This document shows, piece after piece, positions 15,841 through 21,506 of a DNA stretch of 54,020 nucleotides. The position numbers and the translations under genes are program-made. Under the pieces are notes generated by a model, which saw only the letters and a list, made by a program, of their open reading frames with translations, was not told the DNA's origin and searched no databases. The DNA comes from a virus: positions 1 to 54,020 of IMG/VR virus record IMGVR_UViG_3300044691_000045. The stretch is one strand, 5' to 3'. The stretch's first letter is position 1, and each line of letters begins with the position of its first letter.

Positions 15841-15961
15841 AGCGTTTGCACTCCCAACGAACCGTGTAGGTAATGAGCCCGTAAATTGCTGTTGCTAGCA
15901 CTACCCACACCAGCAGAGACAGACCAAGAATTGCAAGATAGTGAACCACTAAAGGTGTCAT
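15755..15961 (-). CDS. Small single-pass membrane protein (68 aa)
   Basis: Residues about 7-31 (HYLAILGLSLLVWVVLATAI) form a convincing membrane helix followed by a basic tail. The ribosome-binding site is weak. A possible promoter (TTGACA, 17-base gap, TCATTC) lies just upstream. The 3' 86 bases overlap the next gene in a different frame, so the C-terminus may be an artefact of a real gene that is shorter. Function unknown. Confidence 0.4.
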   Translation of the reverse strand: MTPLVVHYLAILGLSLLVWVVLATAIYGLITYTVRWECKRYAPRHAALYASLTGVRCAGSSRRIQSIR

Positions 15962-15969
15962 GCGCAGAA

Positions 15970-15998
15970 GAATGAACGCTTTGCGTGATGGCTGTCAA
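15970..15998 (-). promoter_or_regulatory. Possible promoter for the small membrane gene
   Basis: On the minus strand a perfect TTGACA (15998-15993) is separated by 17 bases from TCATTC (15975-15970), followed closely by the ATG at 15961. A separate TATAAT lies at 16023-16018 without a good -35. The stretch 15962-16072 otherwise holds no gene. Confidence 0.3.
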
Positions 15999-16072
15999 TA
16001 GCTATTTTGATGCTCTAATTATAGCCTCCGCAAGACGCAAGTAGCATGCGCCTTACGCAAGCTACTGCAGTT

Positions 16073-16744
16073 CTATTCTGGTGCTTGTTCGGCAATTGGT
16101 TGGTACCCGCTATCCATCTTCACATCACGCGGATTGTTGTACGTGTCTGTTGTGGGTACATAGCGAGCATCGTAATGTTCTCTCTGGCTTTTATGCACAT
16201 CGTACAATGCACGTTCCAATTCAGCATTCTTATGCGCCAGAACATCGGCTCTGGTTTGTTCGGCGTGTTTCTCATCCGCCAATTCAAATGCACGCTTGGT
16301 TACGGTTTCCAGTTCTTTACGCACTATGTTGTAGCGATCATCGCGAATAAAGGCTTGTCGCCAGTAGCCTTCGCAGGCTGCTGTTTGCTTGTTGATTACC
16401 GCTTTCAGCTTGTCGCCAAGACTTGTACGCGATGCATGCGCTTCGCTGGCGTACTGCTCTGCAAAGGTATTGCGTTCTTTGAGCACGTCAATCAGTGTGC
16501 TGAGATACAGCACAATGCCTAGCAGAAGTCCGGCAAGGATCAAACCCAAAATCATGAAGACAAACGGCACGCTGCCGAACCCAATATCAATCGTGGTACC
16601 GCCGCTGTTGTGTGCCTGCTGCATCCAGTTAGCATCTACATTGCCTTGCACAATGCCTTCGTGGATAGAGTTGTAAATCGTGGTTTGTAACTTGTCAAGA
16701 AAAGCGTTGTTAAGCTGGATGTAACTTTCAACTGCTGTCTGCAT
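16073..16744 (-). CDS. Membrane-anchored coiled-coil protein (223 aa)
   Basis: The ATG at 16744 has CCGGAGGC 8 bases upstream. An earlier ATG at 16792 lies inside the previous gene. After a 60-residue polar region a long membrane helix is visible at about residues 58-84 (FVFMILGLILAGLLLGIVLY), then about 130 residues of coiled coil rich in Glu, Lys and Arg (KRAFELADEKHAEQTRADVL). The architecture suggests a protein that tethers something to the inner membrane. No family recognised. The gene overlaps the LuxR-type gene upstream by 17 bp. Confidence 0.55.
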   Translation of the reverse strand: MQTAVESYIQLNNAFLDKLQTTIYNSIHEGIVQGNVDANWMQQAHNSGGTTIDIGFGSVPFVFMILGLILAGLLLGIVLYLSTLIDVLKERNTFAEQYASEAHASRTSLGDKLKAVINKQTAACEGYWRQAFIRDDRYNIVRKELETVTKRAFELADEKHAEQTRADVLAHKNAELERALYDVHKSQREHYDARYVPTTDTYNNPRDVKMDSGYQPIAEQAPE

Positions 16745-17012
16745 TCGTGTTGCCTCCGGTTGATTGTAGTCGTTGTCGTTTCTTGGTTTCACGTGCTACG
16801 CGCGTATGATACGCATATAAGCCAAGTTGTAATCGAGTAGTGAATCCGGTTCTACGCAAAGATTCTAGTACGTGATTGCGTACAGTAAAGTTGCTCAGGT
16901 TCAGTAACAGTGCTATGTCTTTATCACAGTAACCGTAACTAAGCCAGAACATGACGCATCTCTGTGCTGGTGTTGGTGGCAATCGGGGGATGATTGGCGG
17001 TGTTAGTGTCAT
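16728..17012 (-). CDS. Stand-alone LuxR/GerE-type helix-turn-helix protein (94 aa)
   Basis: The sequence LTPPIIPRLPPTPAQRCVMF leads into GYCDKDIALLLNLSNFTVRN and HVLESLRRTGFTTRLQLGLY, which matches the four-helix DNA-binding domain of LuxR/FixJ regulators (T-x-AQR, G-x2-x-KDIA-x-L, T-V-x-N-H, L-x-R-x-G). No sensor or receiver domain is present, so the whole protein is essentially the DNA-binding unit. The start shares ATGA with the stop of the upstream gene; a longer frame exists but overlaps that gene. It is the clearest transcription-factor fold in the phage and could control the adjacent control region, which is inference. Confidence 0.75.
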   Translation of the reverse strand: MTLTPPIIPRLPPTPAQRCVMFWLSYGYCDKDIALLLNLSNFTVRNHVLESLRRTGFTTRLQLGLYAYHTRVARETKKRQRLQSTGGNTNADSS

Positions 17013-17206
17013 TGTGCATTCTTTACTGCGGTTGCTGCCTTGACCCAAGCACGCGACCGTGTAGAGCCTATCCCGGCAAGCGGTGTGCTGCCGTCATAGA
17101 TACAATACACAGCGACTAGCTTACCCACAAGTACATTGCACTTTGCACGTGGGTATATCTCGCGTACCACGATCTTGGCTTTGTCGGTTCGTTTGGTATA
17201 GGCCAC
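17009..17206 (-). CDS. Hypothetical basic protein (65 aa)
   Basis: The start is a GTG at 17206 that shares one base with the upstream TAG stop, with AAGGAAAG upstream. The protein is basic at both ends (AYTKRTDKAKIVVREIYPRA; GSTRSRAWVKAATAVKNAQ) with a hydrophobic centre (LVGKLVAVYCIYDG). I do not recognise it. It ends in ATGA, coupling it to the LuxR-type gene. Confidence 0.5.
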   Translation of the reverse strand: MAYTKRTDKAKIVVREIYPRAKCNVLVGKLVAVYCIYDGSTPLAGIGSTRSRAWVKAATAVKNAQ

Positions 17207-17511
17207 TACTTCTTTCCTTGTATCAGGTCACCGGCTGCCGCCTGCCATGCATCGTACTCGGATGCATGCTGGTACGTGATGACTGGCGATGCTTCATCAT
17301 CACGTTCTAGGATCATCCAGTATCCTATGCTGTCATTGTAGGCTACTGCGTTGGGGTACTCTTTCAGTACCTCAGCACGATTGCGGATTAGCTCACAGGT
17401 ACGTATGAAGTCCTGCGCTGCCTGTTCACTACCAGTTAAGCTGCGGCTGTAACGCACGAATGCTGCATCTACCATAGCCAGTGCCTTGTCTATAGGGTTG
17501 TCCTGCGTCAT
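17206..17511 (-). CDS. Hypothetical protein (101 aa)
   Basis: A soluble, mostly helical acidic protein (AFVRYSRSLTGSEQAAQDFI; VLKEYPNAVAYNDSIGYWMI). The start at 17511 overlaps the upstream stop by ATGA. No known domain. It is one of a tightly packed chain of small genes transcribed toward the resolvase. Confidence 0.5.
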   Translation of the reverse strand: MTQDNPIDKALAMVDAAFVRYSRSLTGSEQAAQDFIRTCELIRNRAEVLKEYPNAVAYNDSIGYWMILERDDEASPVITYQHASEYDAWQAAAGDLIQGKK

Positions 17512-17723
17512 GGTTTGGCCTCTGGTCTGTGTACCACGTTACCGTCTCTGGTACCTTGTTCACCTTTGCCGTGGCATGTGCTGCATTTCCAAGGATGCAT
17601 GCTGTTGATGAGTCCGCAGCCTTGACACGTCTTGCATGCGATGTAGCCTTGTACAGTGGCATAGCCTAGTGCGGCTGACATAGCTATGTAGTATGCGCGT
17701 TTCTCTGCTTGGTTGCGTGCCAT
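17508..17723 (-). CDS. DnaJ-type zinc-finger mini-protein (71 aa)
   Basis: Residues 31-55 contain CKTCQGCG and CSTCHGKG, two CxxCxGxG-type units of the kind found in DnaJ and Trp-attenuation zinc domains, so one zinc ion is likely held by four cysteines. The rest is basic and helical. It begins one base after the upstream stop and ends in ATGA with the next gene. Phages often encode such mini zinc proteins of unknown function; nucleic-acid or protein binding is likely. Confidence 0.65.
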   Translation of the reverse strand: MARNQAEKRAYYIAMSAALGYATVQGYIACKTCQGCGLINSMHPWKCSTCHGKGEQGTRDGNVVHRPEAKP

Positions 17724-17882
17724 CTAGCGCCACTTCCTGCTGACGGCATAGGTAGCAAGTAACAGTGCCTGCAATAGCAGCAATGATGCAGCAAACGAGG
17801 TATAGGACATCTCCAGCCAGTAGTACCGGCTGTATAGGATGATCCATCCAGTGTGCGCGATGTGGAACAGGTAGATATGCAT
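17724..17882 (-). CDS. Two-segment small membrane protein (52 aa)
   Basis: The start at 17882 forms TAATG with the upstream stop, so I chose it over a longer frame. The sequence is hydrophobic almost throughout: MHIYLFHIAHTGWIILYSRY and SYTSFAASLLLLQALLLATY are two candidate membrane helices, ending in a basic tail (SRKWR). Function unknown. It may be a superinfection or membrane-modifying peptide. Confidence 0.5.
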   Translation of the reverse strand: MHIYLFHIAHTGWIILYSRYYWLEMSYTSFAASLLLLQALLLATYAVSRKWR

Positions 17883-18106
17883 TAGGTTGTCAACTCTGCG
17901 TATGCATACATCCATGCCTGATCCGCTCCGATGTTGCTACAGGCAAGTAGCTTGCCATGCGGTCTGTCTTGGTTGACTACGCCATCATAGACCGCCCATT
18001 GCATCTCATCTACGGTGCAGTGCGCGCCTGCACGTAGCTGTACAACTCGCTCTTGATAGGGTATGGCCTTGTACGGGATGCGTACGATGTGTGTTGCCTG
18101 ATCCAT
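17882..18106 (-). CDS. Hypothetical protein (74 aa)
   Basis: The ATG at 18106 has CGGAGG five bases upstream, the genome's typical strong site, and is preferred over an upstream ATG. The product (MDQATHIVRIPYKAIPYQER) is a small alpha/beta protein with no recognised motif. It lies downstream of one parS-like palindrome and two TTGACA boxes, so it may head its own transcript. Confidence 0.55.
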   Translation of the reverse strand: MDQATHIVRIPYKAIPYQERVVQLRAGAHCTVDEMQWAVYDGVVNQDRPHGKLLACSNIGADQAWMYAYAELTT

Positions 18107-18146
18107 AGTGCCTCCGATGTACGGTGTATCTGTGTTATGTGTCAAA

Positions 18147-18175
18147 CCTTACGTGCATGCAAGTAACACTGTCAA
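18147..18175 (-). promoter_or_regulatory. Possible promoter downstream of the parS-like site
   Basis: A perfect TTGACA on the minus strand at 18175-18170 is followed by a weak -10 (GTAAGG or TAAGGT) at a 17-18 base spacing. A second TTGACA lies about 30 bases further on, near 18144-18139. The stretch 18107-18234 has no gene and is the likely start of the transcript that reads 18106 downward. Confidence 0.3.
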
Positions 18176-18234
18176 CAGCACGTTAGTAATCAGGTAACAC
18201 GTTCTGCTTTACTAAGGCGGCAGTAAAACAAGTA

Positions 18235-18250
18235 TGTTCCACGTGGAACA
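18235..18250. promoter_or_regulatory. parS: parS-like palindrome, copy 1
   Basis: TGTTCCACGTGGAACA is a perfect 16-bp palindrome and matches the parS consensus (TGTTNCACGTGNAACA) bound by chromosomal-type ParB proteins. It directly abuts the stop codon of the gene at 18251-18391. An identical copy lies at 19500-19515. No ParA or ParB gene is visible in this genome. The match is seen; binding by a host or phage ParB is inference. Confidence 0.8.
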
Positions 18251-18391
18251 CTAGCGCCGAAAGCAGTCAATCTCTCTGCCCACATAGCAGCAGATGAGCG
18301 CCACAGCTACGCTCCAGTGGGCATGGCGTGCGACAGTGCCTAACAGTGAGATGGTGAGGATGTACCGCAGCAAGGTACCGTGTACGCTCAT
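18251..18391 (-). CDS. Tiny membrane protein (46 aa)
   Basis: This frame is short but starts at an ATGA overlap with the upstream stop, as most genes here do. The product (MSVHGTLLRYILTISLLGTV, then ARHAHWSVAVALICCYVGRE) has two short hydrophobic stretches. Its TAG stop is immediately followed by the parS-like palindrome. Function unknown; gene-hood rests on coupling and composition. Confidence 0.45.
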   Translation of the reverse strand: MSVHGTLLRYILTISLLGTVARHAHWSVAVALICCYVGREIDCFRR

Positions 18392-18603
18392 GGCTGCACC
18401 TTAGAGCCGTGCTCTAGTGCCTCGGCAATTGCTACGCCTAGACGTGCGCGTGTGAAGCGCAGTACATAACTGTAATAGTCTTTGTTTAGGTACAGCGCCA
18501 GTACAGAAGCATGCACAGGTATACGCAAGTTTAGCTCTGGACAGTGATAGGCATACTCGTTGTATGTGCTGCCTAGCTTGGTCACTTCCACGTAGATTGT
18601 CAT
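18388..18603 (-). CDS. Hypothetical protein (71 aa)
   Basis: AAGG stands 7 bases before the ATG at 18603, which also overlaps the upstream stop as ATGA. The protein (MTIYVEVTKLGSTYNEYAYH) is a compact alpha/beta sequence with a helical C-terminus (ARLGVAIAEALEHGSKVQP). No family recognised. Confidence 0.55.
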   Translation of the reverse strand: MTIYVEVTKLGSTYNEYAYHCPELNLRIPVHASVLALYLNKDYYSYVLRFTRARLGVAIAEALEHGSKVQP

Positions 18604-18779
18604 AGTTTACCTTTCTGCCGCTTGCATAGCAGGCAAGTACCAGACATAGACTGTGGATTGCACGTGCTGCACTGGTACAAGCCGCATGCCTTACAGCGTC
18701 TGCGCACTGCTCTATTGTTGTGCTGTATCTCAGCACGTTTGCATGCTTCGCAAACTAATATATAACATTGGCGTCTCAT
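18600..18779 (-). CDS. Four-knuckle zinc-binding mini-protein (59 aa)
   Basis: Read directly from the minus strand, this frame starts at 18779 with an ATGA overlap with the upstream gene and ends with an ATGA overlap with the downstream gene, so its position in the chain is exact. It holds four CxxC pairs: C10/C13, C30/C33, C37/C40 and C49/C52 (for example CKACGLYQCSTC), enough for two zinc ions. It is rich in Arg and Lys, so nucleic-acid binding is plausible. Function unknown. Confidence 0.7.
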   Translation of the reverse strand: MRRQCYILVCEACKRAEIQHNNRAVRRRCKACGLYQCSTCNPQSMSGTCLLCKRQKGKL

Positions 18780-19021
18780 GCTGTTCTGCCCACAACGATA
18801 GTTGTGCCATCTGCGCCCATGTACGCGCGGTAGGTATTGCCTGTTTCCTTTGACTTGCGGTAGCAGTACGCCTGAATGCCTGCGAGCATTGGCACACCGT
18901 TAGTGTAGGGAATCACGAACGATTGCCCAACAGCAAGCGCGTTCCAAGGATACTTGCCGGTGCGACCGCGTTTCTGCGCCAATTGCGTCACATCGTAATC
19001 GTGTACGGTATAATCTGCCAT
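18776..19021 (-). CDS. GQSF-domain protein, small paralogue (81 aa)
   Basis: It contains GKYPWNALAVGQSFVIP, the same motif as the larger protein at 14278-14823. The rest (AYCYRKSKETGNTYRAYMGA) is basic and could contact DNA. It is the first gene of the minus-strand chain leaving the control region, with GAGG ten bases upstream of the ATG and a TATAAT-like box at 19123-19118. Being first in an early operon suggests a regulatory role, but this is inference. Confidence 0.55.
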   Translation of the reverse strand: MADYTVHDYDVTQLAQKRGRTGKYPWNALAVGQSFVIPYTNGVPMLAGIQAYCYRKSKETGNTYRAYMGADGTTIVVGRTA

Positions 19022-19240
19022 TTTCTATTGCCTCTCTGGTGCCGAATATGCCCGGAATATTCCGTTAGGCTGGTAACCATTAAACCAAAGTTTTGTCTAT
19101 ATTGGAATAGCGTATAGATTATATCTGCTTACTATAGGTCATAAGTGGTAGAGAGCATCCTATCTGTAGTAGTATATGTAGTAGTGTATAGATACAGATT
19201 AAGTACAGCAGGATCAGCAACTTAGCGGCCAAAACAGCAT
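19022..19240. other. A/T-rich divergent intergenic region, left part
   Basis: No gene. The sequence is A/T-rich around 19081-19200 with short repeats of TATAG, TAGTAG and GTATA. On the minus strand TATAAT occurs at 19123-19118, upstream of the gene at 19021, but without a good -35 box. I read it as the promoter part of the divergent control region between the two early operons. Confidence 0.4.
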
Positions 19241-19378
19241 GTGTCGGAAGGCGCTTGCCAAATATTCAAGTGTGTGTATATGACGAAACCTTCCGACACT
19301 GCGCCAGATGACCCTAACTCTTACATTCTAATCAACTTACAGTGTCGGAGGGCATTTCCGACAGATGCGCCAGATAAC
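19241..19378. repeat. Iterated TGTCGGA element (four copies in two inverted pairs)
   Basis: TGTCGGA occurs at 19242-19248 and 19343-19349, and its complement TCCGACA at 19292-19298 and 19357-19363. The outer pair extends to GTGTCGGAAGG/CCTTCCGACAC. After each inverted copy comes TGCGCCAGAT (19300-19309 and 19366-19375) and then a further AC, making a direct repeat of about 21 bases. The layout fits an operator or iteron array bound by a dimeric protein, placed centrally between divergent operons. Confidence 0.6.
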
Positions 19379-19380
19379 GT

Positions 19381-19570
19381 AACATCACAAAGTAACCAAA
19401 AAGTAACCAAAAGCGAACAATAAGCGAATGAATTGTCACACAATTGTCACCAACACATGAACAACCAACTTTGCGCACAACTAACACGCAACTTTGCATT
19501 GTTCCACGTGGAACATTACGCAAATCAAAGCGCAATCAACACACAATCAAAGCGCGAACAAAGCGCAATT
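19381..19570. other. A/C-biased direct-repeat block, candidate replication origin
   Basis: The plus strand here is strikingly poor in G. It holds tandem AAGTAACCAAA copies (19389-19412), two AATTGTCAC (19432-19450), two AACTTTGC (19477-19498) and two AATCAAAGCGC (19523-19555). A parS-like palindrome sits inside it at 19500-19515. Strand bias, short direct repeats and location between divergent early operons are typical of replication origins. No experimental support exists here, so this is a candidate. Confidence 0.45.
19500..19515. promoter_or_regulatory. parS: parS-like palindrome, copy 2
   Basis: TGTTCCACGTGGAACA again, identical in all 16 positions to 18235-18250. The two copies are 1,265 bp apart and flank the first five genes of the minus-strand chain. 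This one lies in the A/C-rich repeat block. Two exact copies of a 16-mer in non-coding DNA are not expected by chance. Confidence 0.8.
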
Positions 19571-19666
19571 GGTTACTAAAGATATGTAGACAAGCACATA
19601 CTTGTGGGCATACATTAGACACAGTACCGTTATGCTTCAGAATCGCAGTACCGGAGGACTAGCAAG

Positions 19667-19900
19667 ATGCGCAACGTTAACCAAGTAGATTTTGCCGCAA
19701 TCACCAGCACAACGAAGTTTGCACATGACGCGGTAGTAACTGATGGGCGCATCTCCGTATCATTCACGATTCCTTACACGCGCACATGCTTCGATGTTGC
19801 AATCGATGGCACAGTCATAGGACGCGCGCACACCGTCAAAACAGCATTGGCACTAGTCAACACAGCGCGCAAGGCTATCCTCACATCTTGCGGCAAGTAA
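19667..19900 (+). CDS. Hypothetical protein, first gene of the plus-strand early cluster (77 aa)
   Basis: ACCGGAGG lies 9 bases upstream of the ATG. The sequence (VVTDGRISVSFTIPYTRTCF) looks like a small beta-sheet domain followed by a helix (HTVKTALALVNTARKAIL). The helix resembles the one in the protein at 20334-20591 (TLDQAISVVNIARFLTG), so the two may be distant paralogues. Function unknown. It is transcribed away from the control region. Confidence 0.55.
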   Translation: MRNVNQVDFAAITSTTKFAHDAVVTDGRISVSFTIPYTRTCFDVAIDGTVIGRAHTVKTALALVNTARKAILTSCGK

Positions 19901-19938
19901 CATCACGCAATCTAATCCAACACCGGAGGCCGTTCTAT

Positions 19939-20334
19939 ATGTCGCTCACAATCGCAGGTTTCAACACTCCAGAGGAAGTAGTAAAGGCTGTCTATCCGAA
20001 GGCATACGCTTTCCTTTCAGACCGCACCGGCTATACGATCTATCCCACGCCTTATGATAAGGCTATTGGACGCTCCGTTGGTAGCGAAGCAGGCGCGTGG
20101 ATTGACGCAGCATCCAACATCCTGATAGACCAAGATCCGACCATCAAGGCAGCGCTTGACGCAGCACAACGCGCATCGAAAGGTAGCGAGTTGTCATTAA
20201 CGCTAATCGAGCATGCTATCGAGCATCTACCTGACTCCGACACAAGCGCAGTATCCGTTCTGCTCGAAGCGTATAAAGCTATCGGCCCACTAGGTCAAAC
20301 ACCTAGTTGGGAACGCTCGAAAGGTGGCCGCTAA
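19939..20334 (+). CDS. Hypothetical helical protein (131 aa)
   Basis: The ATG at 19939 follows ACCGGAGGCC by 8 bases, so the longer upstream frame is rejected. The protein (MSLTIAGFNTPEEVVKAVYP) is largely helical with a low-complexity acidic and alanine-rich middle (AALDAAQRASKGSELSLTLI). No motif recognised. It ends as TAATG with the next gene. Confidence 0.55.
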   Translation: MSLTIAGFNTPEEVVKAVYPKAYAFLSDRTGYTIYPTPYDKAIGRSVGSEAGAWIDAASNILIDQDPTIKAALDAAQRASKGSELSLTLIEHAIEHLPDSDTSAVSVLLEAYKAIGPLGQTPSWERSKGGR

Positions 20335-20591
20335 TGGCGAAATCAGCGCGTTACGAAGTAGCCATAGATGCGAGCGCATTCAAGCTAGCGACTGTGGAAG
20401 TTGGCTGCCCTATACGCAAATTCAGTTACACCACGTTAGACCAAGCAATTAGTGTAGTGAACATCGCAAGGTTTCTCACTGGGCATGTGATGATTGGACG
20501 CGAATCAGGCGTGCCGCATACGCTAGCCGTGCATGACTCCGTACAGCTAGGCTATAACGGATTCAGCCTTACCATCACACGCGAGCGATAG
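20334..20591 (+). CDS. Hypothetical protein (85 aa)
   Basis: Starts at a TAATG junction with the upstream stop; AAGGTGG lies upstream. A beta-strand-rich N-terminus (ARYEVAIDASAFKLATVEVG) and a central helix (TLDQAISVVNIARFLTG) suggest a small alpha/beta fold, possibly related to the 77-aa protein at 19667. Followed by the first of the intergenic stem-loops. Confidence 0.5.
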   Translation: MAKSARYEVAIDASAFKLATVEVGCPIRKFSYTTLDQAISVVNIARFLTGHVMIGRESGVPHTLAVHDSVQLGYNGFSLTITRER

Positions 20592-20596
20592 CCGTT

Positions 20597-20646
20597 AGTG
20601 TTGCGCTGTATGCCCACCGCTGGCACTGTGGGCATATCGGAACACT
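20597..20646 (+). other. Intergenic stem-loop 1
   Basis: Stem TATGCCCAC (20609-20617) with GTGGGCATA (20628-20636), with a second outer pairing AGTGTT/AACACT (20597-20602 and 20641-20646). It ends shortly before the ACCGGAGGCC ribosome-binding site of the next gene. There is no U-tract, so it is not a normal terminator. Confidence 0.6.
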
Positions 20647-20668
20647 ATATAACACCGGAGGCCACACC

Positions 20669-20902
20669 ATGAACGCAGAGCGCCGCAAGCAACTCACGAA
20701 GCTAGTTGGGCAATTGGATGACATCAAGGGCGAGATTGAATCACTGAAAGACGAAGAACAAGACGCCTTTGACAACTTGCCAGAAGGCTTGCAACAGGCC
20801 GAACGCGGCCAACAGATGGAAGAGGCTGTCAGCAACCTAGACAATGCCGTCAGCAACCTAGACAGCGCGATTGACGATGTGAACAACGCAATAAACGAAT
20901 AA
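20669..20902 (+). CDS. Small acidic coiled-coil phage protein (77 aa)
   Basis: ACCGGAGGCC precedes the ATG. The sequence DEEQDAFDNLPEGLQQAERG followed by heptads (EEAVSNLDNAVSNLDSAIDD) is a pattern I recognise from many unrelated phages and prophages, always as a small acidic coiled-coil protein of unknown function. It probably oligomerises. Confidence 0.65.
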   Translation: MNAERRKQLTKLVGQLDDIKGEIESLKDEEQDAFDNLPEGLQQAERGQQMEEAVSNLDNAVSNLDSAIDDVNNAINE

Positions 20903-20903
20903 G

Positions 20904-20946
20904 GTTGCTGCCCACAGCGTTCGCTACGGTGAGCGCTGATGGCAAC
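20904..20946 (+). other. Intergenic stem-loop 2
   Basis: Inner stem CAGCGTTC (20915-20922) with GAGCGCTG (20931-20938), one G-U pair, and outer GTTGC/GCAAC (20904-20908, 20942-20946). The inner arms are nearly the same as those of stem-loop 5 at 23303-23323. It contains TGCCCACA at 20909-20916 and directly precedes the next ribosome-binding site. Confidence 0.55.
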
Positions 20947-20966
20947 ATCCAAGTACCGGAGGCCGT

Positions 20967-21173
20967 ATGTCACGTGAGTATAAGGTACTAGTTAACTACA
21001 CTTACAACGGTGTAGCTATATCCCAGTCACTGTACAGTGGACCGCACAAGAAACACGCAGATAATGCCTTTGTCAAAGCTGGCGTACTAGGCAATCACGG
21101 CATACTATCTAATTGCACTGTAACCTTTTACGATGGTTACCGCATGCGGCTAGACCTAACAAAAACGTACTAA
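20967..21173 (+). CDS. Hypothetical protein (68 aa)
   Basis: TACCGGAGGCC ends 2 bases before the ATG at 20967. The product (MSREYKVLVNYTYNGVAISQ; CTVTFYDGYRMRLDLTKTY) looks like a small beta-sheet protein. Not recognised. Confidence 0.55.
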   Translation: MSREYKVLVNYTYNGVAISQSLYSGPHKKHADNAFVKAGVLGNHGILSNCTVTFYDGYRMRLDLTKTY

Positions 21174-21207
21174 GACAGAAGCGCACGTCAACACCGGAGG
21201 CCAACCA

Positions 21208-21342
21208 ATGCGAATCACACCATGCACGTGCAATCTAGGCGCAGGAGCATGCAACAGACATCCGTTCTTTGGGCCGTTCCTTGCATATCGCCCGAAGCAT
21301 ACCTTTTCGATGTTCCACGGCTACATCTCGATTAGCTGGTAG
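21208..21342 (+). CDS. Cysteine-containing mini-protein (44 aa)
   Basis: ACCGGAGGCC precedes the ATG by six bases, which is what makes this short frame credible. The product starts MRITPCTCNLGAGACNRHPF, with three cysteines and a histidine that could bind a metal, and ends GYISISW. No family recognised. The downstream stretch 21343-21506 holds no gene I can support, only a short GGTAAC/GTTACC inverted repeat. Confidence 0.5.
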   Translation: MRITPCTCNLGAGACNRHPFFGPFLAYRPKHTFSMFHGYISISW

Positions 21343-21506
21343 TCATGGTAACGCACACATTGGTTACCACTGTGCAAGCGAATTGGCGTGCAACTTTGCA
21401 TTATTTGCTTGCGTTTATCCTACGTTATTCATTACTGTAAAGACTCCATCGTTACACATACGGTGATCGGCACCTACAACCGACAGCAACAAAGAAAGGT
21501 TACAAA

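Noticed and set aside
15780-15998. 72-aa minus-strand frame
   Set aside because: Runs over the better membrane protein frame and shows no sequence pattern of a real protein.
18401-18736. 111-aa minus-strand frame
   Set aside because: Sits across two genes that are joined by exact ATGA overlaps; composition is that of a shadow frame.
19622-19640. Promoter for the plus-strand early cluster just upstream of 19667
   Set aside because: TTGTGG and TATGCT boxes are present but the spacing is about 23 bases, too long for a standard promoter; I could not define another.
21345-21445. Short open frame of about 31 codons after the 44-aa gene
   Set aside because: No ribosome-binding site and no coupling with neighbours; the stretch 21343-21506 is listed as without a supported gene.
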